Part shown: positions 61,201 to 64,000 of the stretch, piece after piece
Numbering within the stretch: position 1 is the first letter of the stretch
How the letters are laid out: each line of letters begins with the position of its first letter
Assembly: GCF_023856365.1 (NCBI RefSeq)
Contig: NC_064550.1
Span: 19,903,629 to 19,967,628, forward strand
DNA: 64,000 nucleotides
Source of the DNA: Brienomyrus brachyistius
Taxonomy: Eukaryota > Chordata > Actinopteri > Osteoglossiformes > Mormyridae
Direction of reading: 5' to 3'
Translations under genes and position numbers: made by a program
The notes under the pieces: generated by a model
Databases searched by the model: none
Told to the model about the DNA's origin: nothing
Seen by the model: only the letters and a program-made list of their open reading frames with translations

Positions 61201-62762
61201 GTCATATGATACGATGGTCATGTGATATACTGAGATAAGGGGTTTTAAAGCGGCCTTCTGTTATTCGCTTCCCCTTAGACAAACCCCCCCTCCTCCCTGG
61301 AGCTTGAGGCCTGGCTATTTTCGAGTAGAGAGCCCAAACAAAGCACTCCCCAAAAGCACCATGTAAGACGGAGGACTCTGCTTTTAAGAAACAATGTCGG
61401 ACATCATGAATCACAGAGTAAGAACGAGCGTGGCATCAACAGGGGAGGGAAGAGTGGGCTGACTTCACCTGGACGAAGACGTAGTACCAGATGGAGTGGA
61501 TGTTCCAGTAGAAGCCCAGGCCAAAGAGGGAGGTGAAGAGACCACTGAGAAGCATCCCCGTGGAAAGGTAGTAGCGCAGAGGCAGCCTCTCCCCAAAAAT
61601 CCCACTGCGGAGAGGAAAAAAGGCACACAGACGTCAAGGAGGCCCCCAAACAGACCCCGCCCCCCCCATGCCAGTTCACGCCATGCTGGCATCACACAAA
61701 CAGTACCTGAAAAACATGCCAATGGCATAAGCCACAAGGAAGGAGTTGTCCAAAGCACCAAATAGTGTCTGGTAGTTGTCTTGGTCTGAAGAAGGAAGCG
61801 ATGATGTGAGGCTCATAAAATAATTCTGGGCTTAACTGTTACTGGCACATGGATACCACTGATCTCTCATCATGCTGCTGTGTCTGTGGTCTCTGAACGT
61901 TTTAAGAGATATATAAATAAAACCTGAGTTTGAGTGACAACATTCCAGCGCAGATTTGGAGCTTGAGAGTCAGGGTAGACTGCATGACTAAACTGAACAT
62001 GCTTCAATTGGGAAAGAAGAACAACGTTGCCCCCAGGATAAGCCGAGTGGCATTCTGGAAACCTCAAGGAATAACCGGGGAGCACATGAGATGGATGAAA
62101 TGGACATACTGACCGAAAGGGGCCCAGTCGCACCACGTCTCATTGTTGGTTGTGTTCAAGTGCTGCGGCTGGATTATTAATGAGCAGTTTCTGTGCAGCT
62201 CACTCTACAAAGGGGGGAAGAAAAATAAAGACAGGTGAGAAGCGGACCCTCACAGAAAGACCGAACACCCCTCAATCACAGGCACATGGAACATCCCAGG
62301 AGTCATGTGACAGGGCAACAGTCAGCCATGCTACCTACACATGATTCAGCCAAGCTCTTAGCTGGTGCAACGCTAACCACTGTCAGGAAGTTAGGTGCAC
62401 TGACACAGGACTCACGAGCCAAACAATCAGAACACAAGAAGTTAAACAGCAGACGTTGTGTGCTCGTTCTCTTTTACCTTGACAATGCTGATCGGCTTTC
62501 GGGACAAGTGGTAACTGGTGTAAAAGACGAATGTGAGAAAGAGTGTGTAACCTCTGTACCTGGAGGAAGAGAAAAAACAGCTCTGGCCACACAGGCTTTC
62601 ATATTTGCTCGGGGGGCGCGCTTTGCACCGTGAACACAGTTACTTCATACACAAACAGGGTTGCCAGCTGCTGAGCTGCCTGTCTTGAGATTTTCAGCTC
62701 GAGACAAGTCTGCACACGCATTCACATGTATGTAACAGTTCTTATAGTCTGTAGGGTTTGCA

Positions 62763-62812
<50 letters not shown>

Positions 62813-63749
62813 TATTTGCCGTAAGACCTTCTCGCGTGAGCCTGAAGCGTAGGCGTCACGCCAGATGCAAGAGAGCTGGCAACCCTGCGTGAACGTGTGT
62901 CAGAAGTGACATTCTTTGGTTTTTCTAAAGCAGATTTCTGGCTAGTACAGGTTGCAATGGAGCAATACTTCACCGTCTGATAAGCCATATCCGCAAAAAG
63001 GAAGCGAAACAAATCGTTAGCAAAGAATTATGTTTGGGGGAGAATACATATATATAAGATTATTATATTAATACTATATAAGAGGAAGTGAAACGTTCAG
63101 ATTTCAGACTGTTAAATGAGTAACCACGGCAGTACTTGATTCCCCTATGCAAATGTCCCGTTCACATCACATTAGAGAGGCGTGAAAATAGCGGTTCTTC
63201 GTTTGCTGCGCCGGTTGCTGTTTTAGGGGGAGGCCGGCTTGCAGACACTCATCTCCGGCCGGTTGTCCGGGAAAAGCAGTTTCACTTTAGCGCTTCTCCG
63301 TTTCATCGTTGCACTCCGACGGGTCTAAATGCGGCTTCGCAATTTGGGTAATAAGGGCTATTAAGAGCAGCTGATTACTGAAAGCTGCATTAGTACGATT
63401 TCAGATCTGCACGCCTGTCAAATCAGGTCTTTTCAGTACGGATTGTGCAATGCAACCGCGATTTCCACTTCCTTGCTCTCGGAAATCTCTTAAAAGGTGT
63501 CCCTTTGACGCATCAAACACACCCTGCCGGGAAAAATATCTGAATGCGAGCTGTACTTTAAGGTTTTTGTGTAAAAGATGGATGCGGCTGACAATGGAGG
63601 GCGCATGTATCACCCCCCGGACACGTTGCCATAAGGCAGTGTCACCTAATTCTTAGGCTTATTGGTCAGTTTCATCCAGCGGTTCCTTACCAGCTCTCTC
63701 TTGAGAAGGACGTGATGAGCCTAATGCCCGGCGCCAGTGAAGACCTCAT
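55245..63749 (-). CDS. slc37a2: SLC37-family sugar-phosphate/phosphate transporter, closest to SLC37A2, 17 coding exons
   Basis: Exons: 63749-63691, 62559-62478, 62204-62114, 61785-61707, 61604-61469, 61080-61004, 60369-60203, 59797-59760, 59616-59479, 59043-58953, 58646-58584, 58406-58321, 56673-56625, 56160-56087, 55923-55845, 55567-55470, 55313-55245. They join in frame to 491 aa (human SLC37A2 about 505). The family exchanges sugar phosphates for inorganic phosphate across endomembranes, chiefly ER. It is an MFS protein with 12 expected membrane spans. Signatures: start MRSSLAPG (as in SLC37A2; SLC37A1 starts differently), SRKPISIVK after TM1, a lumenal loop with three N-glycosylation sequons (NCS, NTT, NET), GIWNSHTSVGNILGSLIAG, a central cytosolic loop RPEDVNCIPPQHH, KLVSYTFLYWLPLYIANV, GLVSDYTKGRATTC, and ALVNGPYALITTAVSADL. 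The stop codon overlaps a strong 5' splice motif. No inactivating change is seen. Confidence 0.95.
57797..58160. repeat. 36-bp minisatellite in slc37a2 intron 12
   Basis: Roughly nine to ten imperfect copies of TATAGTATCCCACTACTATA plus sixteen bases (GTACAGTTACCATTAG). TATAGTA motifs recur on both strands, so the array is rich in short inverted repeats. Confidence 0.85.
59144..59431. repeat. 17-bp minisatellite filling slc37a2 intron 9
   Basis: About seventeen units of 17 bp in two forms, GTGTAGAGCCCCACAAG and GTGTACATTCCCACAAG, mostly alternating as a 34-bp pair, with a run of the first form near 59247-59290. It takes up most of the 435-nt intron between exons 9 and 10. Open frames over the array are spurious. 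Confidence 0.9.
60371..60412. repeat. (GA)n / (CT)n microsatellite forming the slc37a2 exon 7 polypyrimidine tract
   Basis: On the plus strand this is an interrupted GA run. On the gene strand it is a CT run ending directly in the CAG acceptor of exon 7, whose first base is 60369. Confidence 0.85.
60489..60850 (+). mobile_element. Complete tRNA-derived SINE with target-site duplication, in slc37a2 intron 6
   Basis: The head has an A-box-like TGGTGCAGTGG (60500-60510) and a B-box GGTTCGAGTC (60544-60553), as expected for RNA polymerase III transcription. The body contains TTGCATGTTCTCCCCATGTC, CCTCCGGGTACTCCGGTTTC and CCTGCGATGGGCTGG. The tail has GGATAAGCGGTTTGG and GGATGGATGG. Flanking sequences AAGGTTCTTGGTACA (60474-60488) and AAGGTTCCTGGGTACA (60851-60866) are a near-perfect duplication, showing insertion by retrotransposition. 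It is inserted antisense to the host gene. Confidence 0.85.
62766..62804. repeat. (TA)n microsatellite in slc37a2 intron 1
   Basis: Uninterrupted TA run of about 39 bp between exons 1 and 2. Confidence 0.9.
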
Positions 63750-64000
63750 CTTGAGAGAAAATTGTCTTTTGTCCCTTTTGTTTAATTCGAGTCAGATCGC
63801 CTCCCAAACATCGCTGTCATTGATCTGGTACGCAGCCAGCCTTGTTTCTAATTACGATCAAGACCAATATATAAAAAGCAGAGGTAAAAGAAGTATTTTA
63901 TACACTAAAACTGGAAAACATAAAATGAAAAAAATACAGTAAAAATAAATATACAACCAGTTAACGTTGGCTGTGGTCTCTTGTGGGTTATAAAAAAATA
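63750..64000. other. 5' flank of slc37a2
   Basis: AT-rich sequence upstream of the slc37a2 start codon. No CpG island, TATA box or upstream exon could be identified with confidence. Confidence 0.4.

Noticed and set aside
55245..63749. Identity as SLC37A1, as expected from the human SLC37A1-PDE9A pair
   Set aside because: The N-terminus and several membrane segments match SLC37A2 better, and the flanking oaf and POU2F genes are 11q23-type. A tree is needed to settle it.

Overview
The window is vertebrate nuclear DNA, most likely from a ray-finned (teleost-type) fish. The genes have many small exons with GT-AG introns. The spacer is full of CA/GT, GA and TA microsatellites, minisatellites and long poly-G/poly-C runs. 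The interspersed repeats are fish-type: a tRNA-headed SINE with a GGATGGATGG tail, a Tc1 remnant and several MITEs. The species cannot be named from the sequence. I see no prokaryotic, viral or CRISPR features.

All recognisable genes lie on the minus strand. From right to left: (1) slc37a2, a sugar-phosphate/phosphate antiporter-type MFS transporter, 17 coding exons from 63749 down to 55245, predicted 491 aa. (2) A PDE9A-type cGMP phosphodiesterase, 17 coding exons from 50046 down to 43128, predicted 558 aa with all catalytic residues. (3) A gene-poor, repeat-rich stretch from 43 to 20.5 kb, with a 34-copy 33-bp minisatellite abutting a Tc1 transposon remnant. (4) oaf (out at first homolog), four exons from 20467 down to 8379, predicted 270 aa, with a CpG-rich promoter and a 10.6-kb first intron. 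(5) The 5' part of a POU2F-family gene, most likely pou2f3, with one well-supported small coding exon at 2439-2495. The rest would run off the left edge.

The order fits known synteny. OAF and POU2F3 are neighbours in tandem in human 11q23. SLC37A1 and PDE9A are tandem neighbours in human 21q22.3. Here the transporter reads as SLC37A2, the 11q24 paralogue, so the adjacent phosphodiesterase is a candidate for the 2R ohnologue of PDE9A that mammals lost next to SLC37A2. This is the main evolutionary point of the window.

The genes do not form a pathway. They encode a transporter, a cytosolic cGMP hydrolase, a secreted protein and a transcription factor. The most suggestive regulatory signal is an excess of POU octamers (ATTTGCAT/ATGCAAAT) in the leftmost 7 kb, around the presumed pou2f3 promoter region. 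It includes an octamer placed just upstream of a TATA-like box on the pou2f3 strand. Two short introns, oaf intron 2 and slc37a2 intron 9, are made mostly of minisatellite.
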